Shown piece after piece: positions 5,255-6,915 of a stretch of DNA of 6,915 bases. Source of the DNA: Chromatiales bacterium (GTDB lineage Bacteria > Pseudomonadota > Gammaproteobacteria > UBA6429 > Thiohalophilaceae). Position numbers and translations under genes: made by a program. The notes beneath the pieces are model-generated. The model saw nothing but the letters and a program-made list of their open reading frames with translations. It was not told where the DNA came from and searched no databases. Within the stretch, counting starts at the first letter, position 1. Each line of letters starts with the position of its first letter. The DNA lies in NCBI GenBank assembly GCA_024641465.1, contig JAHEDB010000112.1, positions 1-6,915 on the forward strand. The letters run 5' to 3'.

Positions 5255-6915
5255 ATGGCGCAATATATTTATACGATGAACCGGGTGAGCAAGGTCGTCC
5301 CGCCCAAACGTTTTATCCTCAAAAATATTTCCCTGTCCTTTTTCCCCGGCGCCAAGATCGGCGTGCTGGGGCTGAACGGTTCCGGTAAATCCACCCTGTT
5401 GCGCATCATGGCTGGGGTCGATACCGAAATCGACGGTGAGGCCCGGCCGCAGCCCGGCATCCACGTCGGATACCTGCCGCAGGAACCGCAACTCGACCCC
5501 AACAAGGACGTGCGCGGTAACGTCGAAGAGGCCCTCGGTGAGATCAAGCACGCCCTGACCCGACTCGATGAGGTCTATGCCGCCTATGCCGAGGCTGACG
5601 CCGACTTCGACGCCCTCGCCAAGGAGCAGGCCGAACTGGAAAACCTGATCCAGGCCACCGATGGCCACAACCTGGATCGCACCCTGGAGATCGCCGCCGA
5701 CGCCCTGCGCCTGCCGCCCTGGGATGCCGATGTCACCAAGCTGTCCGGTGGTGAACGCCGCCGTGTCGCCCTGTGTAAGTTACTACTCTCCAAACCGGAC
5801 ATGCTGTTGCTCGATGAACCGACCAACCACCTCGACGCCGAATCCGTCGCCTGGCTGGAACGCTTCCTCCACGACTACCCCGGCACCGTGGTCGCCGTGA
5901 CCCATGACCGTTACTTCCTCGACAATGTCGCCGGCTGGATCCTCGAACTCGACCGTGGCGAAGGCATCCCCTGGGAGGGCAATTACTCCTCCTGGCTGGA
6001 GCAAAAGGAAAAACGCCTGGAGATGGAACAAAAGTCCGAGTCTTCCCGTAGCAAGGCCATGAAACAGGAACTGGAGTGGGTGCGTTCCAATGCCAAGGGC
6101 CGCCAGGCCAAGAGCAAGGCGCGTCTGGCACGGTTTGAGGAAATGGCCAGCAAGGAACACCAGAAACGCAATGAAACCAATGAGCTGTTCATTCCGCCGG
6201 GTCCACGGCTGGGTGAACTGGTGGTTGAGGCCAAGGACATCAAGAAGAGTTTTGATGACAAGCTGCTGATCGACGGCCTGAGCTTCAACCTGCCACGCGG
6301 TGGCATCGTCGGCGTCATCGGCCCGAACGGCGCCGGTAAGACCACTCTGTTCCGCATGCTGATCGGTCAGGAAAAGCCCGACAGCGGTGAATTGCGTCTG
6401 GGTGAAACCGTGCAACTGGCCTACGTCGATCAAAGCCGCGATGCACTGGATGGCAAAAAGACCGTGTGGGAGGAGATCTCCGAGGGCCATGACATCATGA
6501 CCATCAACGACTTCGAACTCAATTCACGCGCCTATGTCAGCCGCTTCAACTTCAAGGGCACCGACCAGCAAAAACACGTCGGTACCCTGTCCGGTGGTGA
6601 GCGCAATCGTGTGCACCTCGCCAAGCTGTTGAAGAGCGGCGGCAACGTGCTGCTGCTCGACGAACCGACCAACGACATCGACGTGGAAACCCTGCGCGCC
6701 CTGGAAGAGGCGATCCTCGAATTCCCAGGCTGCGTGGTGGTCATCTCGCATGATCGCTGGTTCCTGGATCGCATCGCCACCCACATCATGGCCTTTGAGG
6801 GCGACAGTCATGTGGAATGGTTCGAAGGCAACTATGAAGAGTACGAGGCCGACCGTAAACGCCGCCTCGGCGCCGAGGCCGAACAGCCGCATCGGTTGAA
6901 GTACAAGAAGCTGGA
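5255..6915 (+). CDS. ettA: EttA, energy-dependent translational throttle ABC-F ATPase (3' end cut by window)
   Basis: EttA is a cytoplasmic ABC-F protein that binds the ribosomal E site and gates the first steps of elongation according to the ATP/ADP ratio. The frame stays open for 553 codons to the window edge; E. coli EttA has 555 residues, so only about two codons and the stop are missing. The first ATPase domain has Walker A GLNGSGKST (39-47), signature LSGGE (163-167) and Walker B ending in catalytic E188. The second has GPNGAGKTT (356-364), LSGGE (446-450) and E470. Both glutamates sit at the same numbers as in E. coli. An arm insertion (about 95-139) and the tRNA-interacting linker (about 242-322, rich in K and R) are present, and there are no membrane segments, as expected for ABC-F. 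The start MAQYIYTMNRV matches the family; the Shine-Dalgarno is weak (TGAGA, 4 nt before the ATG). It is divergent from the MCP genes and functionally unrelated to them. Confidence 0.97.
   Translation, partial: MAQYIYTMNRVSKVVPPKRFILKNISLSFFPGAKIGVLGLNGSGKSTLLRIMAGVDTEIDGEARPQPGIHVGYLPQEPQLDPNKDVRGNVEEALGEIKHALTRLDEVYAAYAEADADFDALAKEQAELENLIQATDGHNLDRTLEIAADALRLPPWDADVTKLSGGERRRVALCKLLLSKPDMLLLDEPTNHLDAESVAWLERFLHDYPGTVVAVTHDRYFLDNVAGWILELDRGEGIPWEGNYSSWLEQKEKRLEMEQKSESSRSKAMKQELEWVRSNAKGRQAKSKARLARFEEMASKEHQKRNETNELFIPPGPRLGELVVEAKDIKKSFDDKLLIDGLSFNLPRGGIVGVIGPNGAGKTTLFRMLIGQEKPDSGELRLGETVQLAYVDQSRDALDGKKTVWEEISEGHDIMTINDFELNSRAYVSRFNFKGTDQQKHVGTLSGGERNRVHLAKLLKSGGNVLLLDEPTNDIDVETLRALEEAILEFPGCVVVISHDRWFLDRIATHIMAFEGDSHVEWFEGNYEEYEADRKRRLGAEAEQPHRLKYKKL

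Noticed and set aside
5783..6892. Minus-strand reading frames opposite ettA
   Set aside because: The plus-strand EttA frame is continuous, with both ATPase domains intact, so the antisense frames are shadows.

Overview
The window looks like chromosomal DNA of a motile, Gram-negative gammaproteobacterium. The main evidence is the rightmost gene, whose product follows Escherichia coli EttA almost residue for residue in its key motifs. A WaaE-like glycosyltransferase and sigma-28-like promoter elements before two chemoreceptor genes fit the same picture. A c-type haem motif in one receptor suggests an organism that senses redox conditions or gases and has a cytochrome c maturation system. The species cannot be named from this stretch.

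Layout from left to right. Bases 1-301 hold no convincing gene. They contain an AT-rich perfect dyad (67-88) and three consecutive perfect-stem hairpins (130-234). Next come two overlapping minus-strand genes, a NodB-type polysaccharide deacetylase (1060-1800) followed by a family-2 glycosyltransferase (302-1063), sharing an ATGA stop/start and preceded by their own promoter candidate and a good ribosome binding site. Upstream on the same strand lie two methyl-accepting chemotaxis protein (MCP) genes. One (1984-3174) has two membrane segments but almost no periplasmic domain. The other (3425-5050) has a periplasmic domain of about 150 residues with a CxxCH haem-attachment motif. Divergent from them, on the plus strand, is ettA (from 5255), cut by the window edge about two codons before its expected end.

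How it fits together. Each MCP gene is preceded by a sequence resembling the FliA (sigma-28) flagellar/chemotaxis promoter; before the shorter MCP the -10 element is an exact GCCGATAA. The two receptors have near-identical signalling tips and could share one CheA/CheW array, one bringing a haem-based periplasmic input and the other sensing from the membrane or cytoplasm. A 77-bp MITE-like nested inverted repeat sits in the predicted 5' leader of the shorter MCP. The deacetylase/glycosyltransferase pair probably modifies a surface glycan such as LPS core and looks unrelated to the chemotaxis genes. I found no CRISPR array, transposase, tRNA or rRNA. The best leads are the haem MCP next to a sensorless MCP, the MITE-like leader element and the tandem hairpins at the left end.
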